A stretch of 64,000 nucleotides of DNA. It comes from JAAYXS01 sp964550375. Lineage in GTDB: Bacteria > Planctomycetota > Phycisphaerae > UBA1845 > Fen-1342. Of the stretch, positions 8,974 to 16,547 are shown in pieces. Position 1 is the stretch's first letter. Each line of letters begins with the position of its first letter. The stretch covers positions 93,823-157,822 of the forward strand of contig CAZJYX010000005.1 of NCBI GenBank assembly GCA_964550375.1. Direction: 5' to 3'. The notes beneath the pieces were generated by a model. That model made no database searches. It was given only the letters and a program-made list of their open reading frames with translations, and was not told the DNA's origin. Both the position numbers and the translations under genes were made by a program.

Positions 8974-9996
8974 CTAGCCCCCCTCCATCAGCACAACCTG
9001 CTCAAGTCGGTCGCCCCGGCCGCGACCGATCTGGTCAGCGTCAGCCGCCTCCAGATATGGAACGCTTAGGTCACCCTCTATGCCAAGATTGCGCCGGTGC
9101 CCGGCCAGCAATGCCAAGCCTACCGTATCCACCGCCACCGGGTCGTGGCCAAGCAGAAGCCCGCCGTGAGTTGCCAGCGAGGCCAGGGTCGCCTCGGGAC
9201 CATCGCGAACCACCACTCGCAGGGCGTTGACGACGTTGATGCGTAGTTTCGAGCTAACCAATTTGCTACCAACGACTTGTCCTACGTAGGGCGAGCACCA
9301 GTTGTCGTGATATAACGCCGGACGCTGAATCAGCGCGTGCGAGAGGTTCTTCATGCCGCCCGACATGCCGGCTATGCGATGAGTCTTCAGGAACGGCACG
9401 TTGATGACCGCGTCCGCGTGCGCCCAGTAGGCCGCGATAGGCTCAACGTTGTCGCCCACGCGCACGCCGTCGACCCAGCCGGCGATCGGCTGTCGAGCAC
9501 CCAACGCCCGGCAAACCCGGGCCGGGACCTCGACAATGGTGATTCGACCACTGTCGTATCCTGCTTCACCCAAAGAGCTTAAGAGCACTCGCGCGAAGGG
9601 CTCCGTCGTCCGAATCGCATCCGCGCCCACGCGATTGAACTTGACCAGAATGCTCTCGGCGGCGCCGAGAACCTTCCGCCAGCCTCCGGACGCCGTCGTC
9701 TCGTCCGTCAACGCCCGCACACCCCGGGCGAGCATTTGCTCCAGCAGCGACTCGTCCACGAAATCGCCCCGAACCACCTCGGCGTCGCGTACGTCCACAA
9801 CACGTGAACGGCCGACGCCGATCTGCAGCCACCACGGCGTGCCACCCGCTGGCGCACCGCCGGGCGGGTCGTCAGCACGGACGCCCCGTCCCTTCAGCAG
9901 AGCGCCTACGCCGGCTGCTGCCGCGGCACGCAGCACCTGCCGGCGCGTGCAGCCGCGACCTTGGGAGGGTCCGTGGTTGACCGTGTGATTGGGCAC
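8974..9996 (-). CDS. Tat-exported DUF362-family protein
   Basis: An N-terminal twin-arginine signal (CTRRQVLRAAAAAGVGALL) suggests folded export. The body matches DUF362: ILVKFNRVGADAI near the start of the domain, HADAVINVPFLKTHRIAGMSGGMKNLSHAL in the middle and LLGHDPVAVDTVGLALL at the end. The function of DUF362 proteins is not established; many relatives are fused to ferredoxin domains, but no Cys cluster is visible here. An upstream ATG at 10062 is possible but would overlap the divergent gene at 10049. GTG at 9996 keeps the Tat motif about 20 residues from the start and leaves a 52-bp divergent promoter region, so it is preferred. The start is uncertain, the family fairly sure. Confidence 0.75.
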   Translation of the reverse strand: MPNHTVNHGPSQGRGCTRRQVLRAAAAAGVGALLKGRGVRADDPPGGAPAGGTPWWLQIGVGRSRVVDVRDAEVVRGDFVDESLLEQMLARGVRALTDETTASGGWRKVLGAAESILVKFNRVGADAIRTTEPFARVLLSSLGEAGYDSGRITIVEVPARVCRALGARQPIAGWVDGVRVGDNVEPIAAYWAHADAVINVPFLKTHRIAGMSGGMKNLSHALIQRPALYHDNWCSPYVGQVVGSKLVSSKLRINVVNALRVVVRDGPEATLASLATHGGLLLGHDPVAVDTVGLALLAGHRRNLGIEGDLSVPYLEAADADQIGRGRGDRLEQVVLMEGG

Positions 9997-10048
9997 AATT
10001 ACTGTATCGAGCGTATGGGCCCCAGGTACTGAATTGAGCCAACCCGCC

Positions 10049-11482
10049 ATGACCAGCATCAATGACCGCTACGAACGATACGCGGCCACCCTAAACCGGT
10101 TCGGCCAGTCGCATTTACTGGCGTTCTGGCCAAGACTTAGCGACGAGCAACGCGTCGAGCTCATGGAGGATATTGATCAGGTTGATTTTGAGCTTTGCGC
10201 GTCGCTGACAGAACGCTACGTGGTCGAGCCGCCGCCAGCGGAACTGCCCGCCCGCCTCGAGCCGGCCACCGCCCTCCCTGAGGAACCCGCCAGCGAACAC
10301 GCCCGGATGTATGCTGACGCTAGGCGACTCGGCGAAGAGGCCATCCGCACCGGCCAGGTGGCCGCTTTCACCGTCGCCGGTGGCCAGGGCACGCGCCTGG
10401 GCTACGACGGCCCTAAGGGTGCATTCCCGATTAGCCCAGTCCGGTCAGTGCCGCTGTTCCAGTTGTTCGCCGAATCGTTGCTTGGTATCGAGCGGCGATA
10501 CGGCCGGCGTCCGCGCTGGTACATCATGACCAGCCCGGGAAACCATGCGGACACGCAGGCCTTCTTCGCGGAGCACAGCTATTTCGGCCTGACGCCTGAC
10601 GACGTCATGTTCTTCCCCCAGGGGCAGATGCCGGCGTTTCACCCGGACGGTCGGATCGCCCTGAGCCGCCCACACCGCCTGGCCCTCGGCCCAGACGGCC
10701 ACGGCGGCAGCTTGCGGGCGCTGGCCCGCAGCGGCGCGCTGGCCGACATGCGCGCCCGGGGTATCGAGCACATCAGCTACTTCCAGGTTGACAATCCGCT
10801 GGTGCGCGCCGTTGACCCGTTGTTTGTAGGGTTGCACGCCCTTACCGGCTCCGAAATGTCGAGCAAGGCGGTGACCAAGGCCGACGACACGGAGCGGGTC
10901 GGGAATTTCTGCCTGACCGACGGCCGGCTGGCTGTCATTGAGTACACCGACCTGCCGGAGGAACTGGCCCACGCGCGCCGCACAACCGGCGGTCGGTTGT
11001 TTGACGCCGGCAACATCGCCATCCATGTCCTCTCGCGAGAATTCGTCGAGCGCATCACCGGTTCGATCGGCGACCTGACGCTCCCCTGGCACCGGGCGGA
11101 GAAGAAGCTGCCGACGGTCAATGCCTTCGGAGACATCGACACGCCGTCCGAACCGAACGTGGTGAAGCTCGAGATGTTCGTCTTCGACGCCCTGCCGTTG
11201 GCGCGCAATCCACTGCTGATCTACACGCGGCGCGCTGAAGAGTTCAGTCCGGTAAAGAACGCGGAAGGCGTGGACTCGGCGGCCACAGCGCGGCGCGACA
11301 TGGTTCGGCGTGCGGCGCGGTGGTTGGAGTACTGTGGCTGTGCGGTGCCGCGCACGGCGGCCGGCGAGCCCGACCTGCCACTGGAGATCAGCCCGGCGTA
11401 TGCGCTTGATGAGGAGGACCTTAAGGCGCGACTGCACCAGTTGCCCGCACTGCGCCGGGGCACGCCGTATCTGCTTGGCTAA
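10049..11482 (+). CDS. UDP-sugar pyrophosphorylase, UAP1/UDPGP family (UDP-GlcNAc pyrophosphorylase-like)
   Basis: A 477-residue nucleotidyltransferase of the eukaryote-type UDPGP family, distinct from bacterial GlmU and GalU. The signature is VAGGQGTRLGYDGPKG (~108-123), the GG-x-GTRLG-x-x-x-PKG uridyl-binding loop. Later come ISYFQVDNPLV and SSKAVTKADDTERVGNF, typical of AGX/UAP enzymes. It likely makes UDP-GlcNAc (or UDP-Glc) from UTP and the sugar-1-phosphate in the cytosol, feeding glycan synthesis. The ATG at 10049 begins the conserved N-terminal helical region; an in-frame start 60 nt upstream gives only a non-conserved extension. It is divergent from the DUF362 gene. Sugar specificity cannot be decided by eye. 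Confidence 0.88.
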   Translation: MTSINDRYERYAATLNRFGQSHLLAFWPRLSDEQRVELMEDIDQVDFELCASLTERYVVEPPPAELPARLEPATALPEEPASEHARMYADARRLGEEAIRTGQVAAFTVAGGQGTRLGYDGPKGAFPISPVRSVPLFQLFAESLLGIERRYGRRPRWYIMTSPGNHADTQAFFAEHSYFGLTPDDVMFFPQGQMPAFHPDGRIALSRPHRLALGPDGHGGSLRALARSGALADMRARGIEHISYFQVDNPLVRAVDPLFVGLHALTGSEMSSKAVTKADDTERVGNFCLTDGRLAVIEYTDLPEELAHARRTTGGRLFDAGNIAIHVLSREFVERITGSIGDLTLPWHRAEKKLPTVNAFGDIDTPSEPNVVKLEMFVFDALPLARNPLLIYTRRAEEFSPVKNAEGVDSAATARRDMVRRAARWLEYCGCAVPRTAAGEPDLPLEISPAYALDEEDLKARLHQLPALRRGTPYLLG

Positions 11483-11588
11483 TGGGATGGCGGGCCGGGC
11501 GGACCGCAGGCAAAGACCCCATTGTCGGGCCTCTCGGGGGCTGCTACCATTGAAGTAGAAACGGTTGTGCGCAACGGATGGGAGCCTC

Positions 11589-12224
11589 ATGCCTCGGATA
11601 CGAAGCAAGTCTGAGGTCGCAGGCGCGTTGCAGGAGTGCCCGGCTGAGGTAGTCGGGCGTGCGGCGGACCTGAGCGACCTTGATGCGCAACTCATGCTGG
11701 AGCTGCGCGCCGGCAACGCCGAGGCGGGCAATGCGCTGGTGCGGCGCAACTTCGACCGCGTGGCGCGGTACGTTGGGCGCGTGGTGCGGGACCAGCGCCC
11801 GGTCGAGGATCTGGCGCAAGAGGTTTTCCTCCAGGTCTTCAGGGCCGCCGGTCGCTACGAGCCCACCGCCAAGTTTTCAACCTGGCTATACCGCATCGCC
11901 ACCAATATCGCCCGCAACTACCTTGCGCAGCCGTACGTCCGCAGGCGGCGCGAGGCGGACCCAAGCCAGAGCGGCCCGGTGGCCACGGCCGGGGCGGACA
12001 GCGCGCCGGAGCGCCAGTTGTCGCTCGATGACCTGCGTCGCCGGGTCGCTGATGCGCTGGCGAGCTTGCCGGTGAATCAGCGCATCGCGCTGACGCTGTG
12101 CGAGTACGAGGGGCTGTCGTATGAGCAGATTGCGGCCGTCCTGGACACGACGGTCGATGCGGTGCGGGGGATGATCAAGCGCGCCCGCGAGGCCCTGCGC
12201 CCCAAGCTGCGCGGACTGGTGTAG
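11589..12224 (+). CDS. ECF-type RNA polymerase sigma factor
   Basis: A 211-residue sigma-70 family protein of the ECF architecture. Region 2 is recognisable by RPVEDLAQEVFLQVFR followed by FSTWLYRIATNIARNYL (~75-120). After a variable linker comes region 4: LASLPVNQRIALTLCEYEGLSYEQIA and VRGMIKRAREALRPKL. ATG at 11589 is preceded by GGGAG at good distance. It is followed by a zinc-finger anti-sigma gene and a small membrane protein, so the trio probably forms an envelope-signal-responsive module. The inducing signal and target promoters are unknown. Confidence 0.93.
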   Translation: MPRIRSKSEVAGALQECPAEVVGRAADLSDLDAQLMLELRAGNAEAGNALVRRNFDRVARYVGRVVRDQRPVEDLAQEVFLQVFRAAGRYEPTAKFSTWLYRIATNIARNYLAQPYVRRRREADPSQSGPVATAGADSAPERQLSLDDLRRRVADALASLPVNQRIALTLCEYEGLSYEQIAAVLDTTVDAVRGMIKRAREALRPKLRGLV

Positions 12225-12310
12225 CCCCGGGTGGGCGTCCGCATATATTATCCATGCTCGTGACGAGTTTTGCGCCCCAGCAGCGCTGCCGCGCGCGGAC
12301 GTGGTCGCCC

Positions 12311-12799
12311 ATGGAGCATCTGGACGCCGACACAGCGAGGGCCTTCGTTGCCGGCGAATTGAACGCCGCCGCGCGGGCACAGTGCGAAGCCCACCTGGAG
12401 CAGTGCCCGGCGTGTCGGGAGCTTGTTGAGCGCGAGCGCAACTGGCCCAAACTCCTGCGGTTGGATGAAGGGGTGGCACCAGCCACCGGAGCACTTGAGC
12501 GTACGCTGCAGCGCGTGCGGCGGAACCGGTTCCGGTGCGTCGGTCCCCGGCTGCTCGGCCCGGCACTGGTGGCTGGCGCGCTGGCCGGGTTCGGCTTGGG
12601 GCTGCTGATACGCGCCGCCACGGCTCCGGCGCCGGCCCAGCGCAGCGCGGCCGCACTGCGCATCTCCCCTGAGTTTCAACGGGAGATGATCGCGGACCTC
12701 GACGCGCTGGCGGCGCTGCAGCGCGACCCCTGGCTGGCAGAGAACTACGAGGCGGCTCAGTGGCTGAAGCAACTGATTCTTGACCTGGACAAACCGTAG
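12311..12799 (+). CDS. Zinc-finger (zf-HC2/ZAS) anti-sigma factor, membrane-anchored
   Basis: A ~162-residue protein. Its N-terminal domain has an H-x3-C-x2-C signature (AHLEQCPACREL, ~30-41) typical of ZAS anti-sigma factors, which hold ECF sigma factors inactive. A single transmembrane helix (LLGPALVAGALAGFGLGLLI) is near residue 85, and a short periplasmic tail follows. An alternative ATG at 12254 adds 19 residues outside the conserved domain, so 12311 is preferred. It lies directly downstream of the ECF sigma gene, the expected arrangement. Confidence 0.85.
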   Translation: MEHLDADTARAFVAGELNAAARAQCEAHLEQCPACRELVERERNWPKLLRLDEGVAPATGALERTLQRVRRNRFRCVGPRLLGPALVAGALAGFGLGLLIRAATAPAPAQRSAAALRISPEFQREMIADLDALAALQRDPWLAENYEAAQWLKQLILDLDKP

Positions 12800-12805
12800 G
12801 CACCC

Positions 12806-13249
12806 ATGCGTCCCATCACCGCGAGCATTCTCCTGGGCGCAACCGTGTTGGCGGCGGCCGCTGCCGCGCTGCTGTTGCGCCGGCCGCCGGCGGACGAGCC
12901 CTTGCCGGCGCCGGCCGACGCCACCCCGGCGCAACGCTGGTACGCGCTGAACCTTGAAGAGCGCGCGGCGCTGGTCGCGCGCTACCGATCAATCACCGGC
13001 GAGCCGGACGGCGCCCGGGCGCTGCGCCGGGCAGGTCGTTTCGCGCGGGAATCGGGGGAGGAGCAGGCCAAGCTGCGACTGGTCCATGAAGCCCTCGCGC
13101 AGATTCTGCGCGAGCAGCCGGAACATCGCCGGCGGCTGCTCATGACCCTGCCGGAGCGGGCGCGGGCCGACGAAGTGCATCGCATCCTGGCGCGCGACTA
13201 TCCAACTCTGCTGGCCGAACTGTGCGAACGCCTGAAGGCGCCCGGCTAA
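12806..13249 (+). CDS. Small exported or membrane-anchored protein of the ECF operon, unknown function
   Basis: A 147-residue protein starting 6 nt after the anti-sigma stop, so almost certainly co-transcribed. It has one N-terminal hydrophobic helix (ASILLGATVLAAAAAALLL) and then a highly helical, Arg/Glu-rich domain (WYALNLEERAALVARYR; REQPEHRRRLLMTLPERARADEVHRILARDYP). No family was recognised. The layout resembles ECF operons in which a third periplasmic helical protein senses a signal, but that role is inference only. Confidence 0.75.
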   Translation: MRPITASILLGATVLAAAAAALLLRRPPADEPLPAPADATPAQRWYALNLEERAALVARYRSITGEPDGARALRRAGRFARESGEEQAKLRLVHEALAQILREQPEHRRRLLMTLPERARADEVHRILARDYPTLLAELCERLKAPG

Positions 13250-13387
13250 CTGGTCATCGAGGTGTCGCGCGAGGTCGCCGCCGGGCGTCATGTCGGGGCC
13301 CGTTGGGCCTCTGGGCCGGGGGGTGGTCGCGAGTTGGCCTGTCACGCCACCCCACATTGGCCGATGGCATGGCCGGTCGGTGCGTGC

Positions 13388-13416
13388 TTTCCAGACCGCG
13401 TGGCAACACCTATCAT
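13388..13416 (+). promoter_or_regulatory. Candidate sigma-70 promoter for the sugar-dehydrogenase-like lipoprotein
   Basis: TTTCCA (13388-13393) and TATCAT (13411-13416) are separated by 17 bp, placing the start about 25 nt before the ATG at 13448. Each hexamer deviates from consensus. Confidence 0.4.
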
Positions 13417-13447
13417 GGGCGCGGTTCTTTCAGATGGGAGCAGTTGC

Positions 13448-14605
13448 ATGTGCAGAGTTGCTGGTCGGCTGATGAGCCACGGCCTTGGCGTGCTGAGTAC
13501 CTTGATGCTGGCGGGTTGCTTCGCGGGGCCCGGCGAGACCCCGACCGCCTTGCTGGTCGGCGATGGATTGTGGGGCGAATACGTCGTCAGCGACGCTCGG
13601 CACCCAACCGCTTTGGCGTTAGCCGCCGACGGCCGGGTGTTCTATACGGAAAAGGACACGGGCAGTATCCGGGTGGTCGCCGCCGGCGAGCTGCTGGCAG
13701 AGCCCTTCGCAACGGTGCCGGTCAATTCCGCCGGGCAGCGCGGGCTGCTGGGCATCGCCCTGCACCCGGACTTCGATGATAACGGGCGCGTTTACGCCTT
13801 CTACACGCGCTCGGACACCGGCCAGGCTACGACTGACGTGCGGGCCGTCGTTGATAACCGCGTCGTGTACTTCGAGGCCGACGGAAACGTGGCGGCCGGC
13901 GGGGAGATCTTCGTCGCCAGCCTGCCGGCCGGGGCCGGCACGACGCGCATCGGCGGGCGCATCGCCTTCGCGGCCGACGGAACGCTGCTGGTGACACTTG
14001 GCGACCTGGGCGATACGACCGGCGCGGCCAGCCCGACGGCACCGGTGGGCAAGATCCTGCGGTATAACGACGATGGCTCTATCCCGGCTGACAATCCGAC
14101 GGCCGACTCGCCCGTGTATGCCCGGGGGTTGCGTGATCCGCGCGGCCTGTGCGTCGATCCAGCCAGCGGCGTGCCGCTGATGATTGATCGCAACGCCGAC
14201 GGTCATTACGAGGAAATCAACCGTGTGCTGCCGGGCCGCGATTTCGGGTGGCCCGCCGTGGTTGGCATAGCCGATTCGCCGGAGGAACTGGAATACGCGG
14301 CGACCCACGCCGACTACGCCGACCCACTGCGACAGACCGGTACGAACAACCTCGGGCTGGTGGGCGGCTCGTTCAACCCGAGCACGCGCTACGGTCCGAA
14401 TGTTCAGCTCAACTACTTCTACGGTGAGCGCCACACGCGGCGGGTGCGCTACAGCGCAATGAATACGGCCCGCGACGGCTTCACCAGCAACGCCTTATTC
14501 GCGCACTACTTCCCCAGCGACATTACGGACGTAGCCTTCACGCCGGCCGGCACGTTGTACGTGGCCTGCGAAGATGCCGTTTTGCGCGTGGTGCCAACCC
14601 CCTGA
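13448..14605 (+). CDS. Glucose/sorbosone dehydrogenase-like (PQQ-type beta-propeller) lipoprotein
   Basis: A 385-residue protein with a lipoprotein signal (STLMLAGC, lipid Cys ~24). The mature part is a six-bladed propeller of the GSDH family: HPTALALAADGRVFYTEKDTGSIRV, then GQRGLLGIALHPDFDDNGRVYAFYT, then a conserved catalytic-blade region with YARGLRDPRGLCVDP and RDFGWPAVVG. Known relatives oxidise aldoses using PQQ in the periplasm, though many are only propellers of unknown role. ATG at 13448 is preceded by GGGAG; the frame is open further upstream, but that part is not signal-like. It may be monocistronic. Confidence 0.85.
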   Translation: MCRVAGRLMSHGLGVLSTLMLAGCFAGPGETPTALLVGDGLWGEYVVSDARHPTALALAADGRVFYTEKDTGSIRVVAAGELLAEPFATVPVNSAGQRGLLGIALHPDFDDNGRVYAFYTRSDTGQATTDVRAVVDNRVVYFEADGNVAAGGEIFVASLPAGAGTTRIGGRIAFAADGTLLVTLGDLGDTTGAASPTAPVGKILRYNDDGSIPADNPTADSPVYARGLRDPRGLCVDPASGVPLMIDRNADGHYEEINRVLPGRDFGWPAVVGIADSPEELEYAATHADYADPLRQTGTNNLGLVGGSFNPSTRYGPNVQLNYFYGERHTRRVRYSAMNTARDGFTSNALFAHYFPSDITDVAFTPAGTLYVACEDAVLRVVPTP

Positions 14606-14726
14606 TCATCCGGCCGGAAATCATGCCAGCGCACAACCGTAGCGTCGGTGTCGGCCGGCTGCTAGCCAACCGTCGCCGCTTGTAGCGTTTGCCGAAGTAT
14701 CGCGTGCAGCACGCCCGCGGCCCGGC

Positions 14727-14984
14727 TTACCTGCGCGCGCCGGTCAGTTCCCGCTCGGCCTGCTGCCAGTCGGCCACGGGGTCACCCGGTCCGCCGTTGC
14801 GGGCTAGGAATATGTAGTACGCCCGCTCTCTGATTTGCTGCTCGCCGACCCTGGTTTCGGCGGCGCGCGCGGCTTCACTGCGGGCGGTGCGACTGGTCGT
14901 CGTTGTTGCGGATGTTGAGGCCCGGCCTGTGCCCCGCGACCCGGTGGAACGCTTGCTGGCGGACTTCTCAGTTCTTTCGGCCAT
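14727..14984 (-). CDS. DUF2934 family small protein
   Basis: An 85-residue protein with an AGGGAG ribosome binding site. The N-terminal half is low-complexity Ser/Thr/Arg/Ala. The C-terminal half (QQIRERAYYIFLARNGGPGDPVADWQQAERE) matches DUF2934, a short helical domain frequent in bacteria with large genomes and of unknown function. The Thr/Arg-rich tail could bind nucleic acid, but there is no direct evidence for this. Confidence 0.8.
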   Translation of the reverse strand: MAERTEKSASKRSTGSRGTGRASTSATTTTSRTARSEAARAAETRVGEQQIRERAYYIFLARNGGPGDPVADWQQAERELTGARR

Positions 14985-15319
14985 CTGACGATTCTCCCTT
15001 CAGCCTGCTGTCATGTGCCGGTTCGGCCCCCAGCGCTGCGGCCGGGACAGTCCCAAATCCGGCCCGGTGACGCGCCTGGAGCAAGCCAATACCCGGTCTT
15101 GCTGACACCACACTACGGTACGGCAACGACCCCCGGCCAAGGCAGAAGGCCGGCCCTAGCGCCGGCGCCGGCCAGTCGTCCTCCGTGACCCGTATCTCTC
15201 CTTGATCTTATCGACGAAAAGGCGCCCATCAACTTATCGGAGCGAAGCCCGGATGGCAATCACTTTCCGCGAGCGCGGTACGCCAGGAAACGGGCGGGGG
15301 GGCAAAGCCGAGATTGCTC
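14985..15319. other. Intergenic region between DUF2934 and aminotransferase genes
   Basis: About 335 bp. No frame with coding character, no RNA fold and no array repeats were noticed. It presumably contains the DUF2934 promoter, since that gene reads leftward from 14984. Confidence 0.45.
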
Positions 15320-16435
15320 CTACAACAGGCCCCGAAACTCAGTAACAACCTCGTCTACGTCGGCCTCGCACAGGCCGTTGTGGAAGGGCAGGGCGATCGT
15401 GCGGGCCGAAAGCGCCTCCGTGATGGGAAAGTCACCCGGTCGATAGCCGAACTGGTGGCGGTAGAACGGCTGAAGGTGGATCGGCGTGAAGTAGTTGCTG
15501 CATCCGATGCCGCGCTCACGCAGGCGGGACAGTATGGCATCGCGCTGCTCCGGCGAGTAGTCGTCGCTTAGACGCACCACAAAGACGAACCAGTTGATCT
15601 CGACGCCGGGGGGGATGCGCTGGGTGGTAACGCGTTGCTCGTTGGCCAGTCGTTCCAGGTACCAGCCCGCCACGCGGCTGCGTTTGGCTTTGATCTCGTC
15701 CAGACGGCGCATCTGCGCCACGCCGATAGCGCAATTTACGTCGCTCAAGCGATAGTTGAAGCCCAGGCGTGCGTGCGCAAGCCAACCGGCATCCGGATCC
15801 CGGCCCTGGCTGCGCAGCGAGCGTACCATTGCCGCCACGTCGTCGTCATCGGTTACGAGCATGCCGCCTTCACCGGTCGTGATTTGCTTGTTCGGGTAGA
15901 ATCCGAACACGCCGACTTCGCCGAGCGTCCCGGCCGGGCGCCCGCGGCAGACGGTGCCCAGCGCCTCGCAGGAGTCCTCCACGACGCGCAGATTGCCGCG
16001 CTCGGCCAGCACGGCAATGGCGTCCATGTCGGGCGTCGAGCCGAACACATCGACGGGCAAGATGGCCCGGGTGCGATGGGTAATGGTGGCGGCGACGCGG
16101 CTGACATCGATCTGCCACGTGTCGGGATCAATATCCACGAAGACCGGCCGGCCGCCCTCGAACATGATGCTGTTGCTGGAGGCTATGAACGAGAACGGAG
16201 TTGTTATGACCTCGTCGCCGGGCGCCAACCCCAGGGCGCGCCAGGCGAGATGCAACGCCGACGTGCCGCTGTTGCAGGCCACGGCGTGTCTGACACCCAG
16301 CCGTTCGACGAAGGCCTTCTCAAACTCGCGCAGCTTGGGCCCCAGGCTGAGATGTGGTGTGCGCAGAACCTGGACTACTTCCTCGATCTCGGTCGGCCCG
16401 ATGTCCGGCCCCGACAAACTGAATCGCTCTTCCAC
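15320..16435 (-). CDS. DegT/DnrJ/EryC1/StrS-type PLP-dependent sugar aminotransferase
   Basis: A 371-residue fold-type I aminotransferase. Recognisable parts are VACNSGTSALHLAWRALGL (cofactor phosphate site), VFGSTPDMDAI, VVEDSCEALG, and FGFYPNKQITTGEGGMLVTDD with the PLP-binding Lys, then NYRLSDVNCAIGVAQM. Such enzymes aminate keto-sugars on nucleotide carriers during surface-glycan synthesis. The start is set at GTG 16435, which has GGAGAG just upstream; the frame extends to 16543, where it would nearly abut the divergent exporter ATG. Divergence from an ABC exporter suggests a shared role in envelope glycan or lipid export, which is inference. Confidence 0.88.
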   Translation of the reverse strand: MEERFSLSGPDIGPTEIEEVVQVLRTPHLSLGPKLREFEKAFVERLGVRHAVACNSGTSALHLAWRALGLAPGDEVITTPFSFIASSNSIMFEGGRPVFVDIDPDTWQIDVSRVAATITHRTRAILPVDVFGSTPDMDAIAVLAERGNLRVVEDSCEALGTVCRGRPAGTLGEVGVFGFYPNKQITTGEGGMLVTDDDDVAAMVRSLRSQGRDPDAGWLAHARLGFNYRLSDVNCAIGVAQMRRLDEIKAKRSRVAGWYLERLANEQRVTTQRIPPGVEINWFVFVVRLSDDYSPEQRDAILSRLRERGIGCSNYFTPIHLQPFYRHQFGYRPGDFPITEALSARTIALPFHNGLCEADVDEVVTEFRGLL

Positions 16436-16533
16436 GCCGCTCTCCGATTGCGGTCGCGGCCGCCGCCCGGCCGGGAAAGTCGCACGAACTCCTTGATCCG
16501 GCCGCGGGCCTGCCCGACCTGCGTACAGACTGT

Positions 16534-16539
16534 TATGAT
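16534..16539 (+). promoter_or_regulatory. -10-like TATGAT just ahead of the exporter ATG (possible leaderless start)
   Basis: The hexamer ends 8 nt before the ATG at 16548, so transcription would begin at or next to the start codon. No ribosome binding site is visible. The same geometry occurs at three other genes in this window. Confidence 0.45.
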
Positions 16540-16547
16540 ACACGCCA

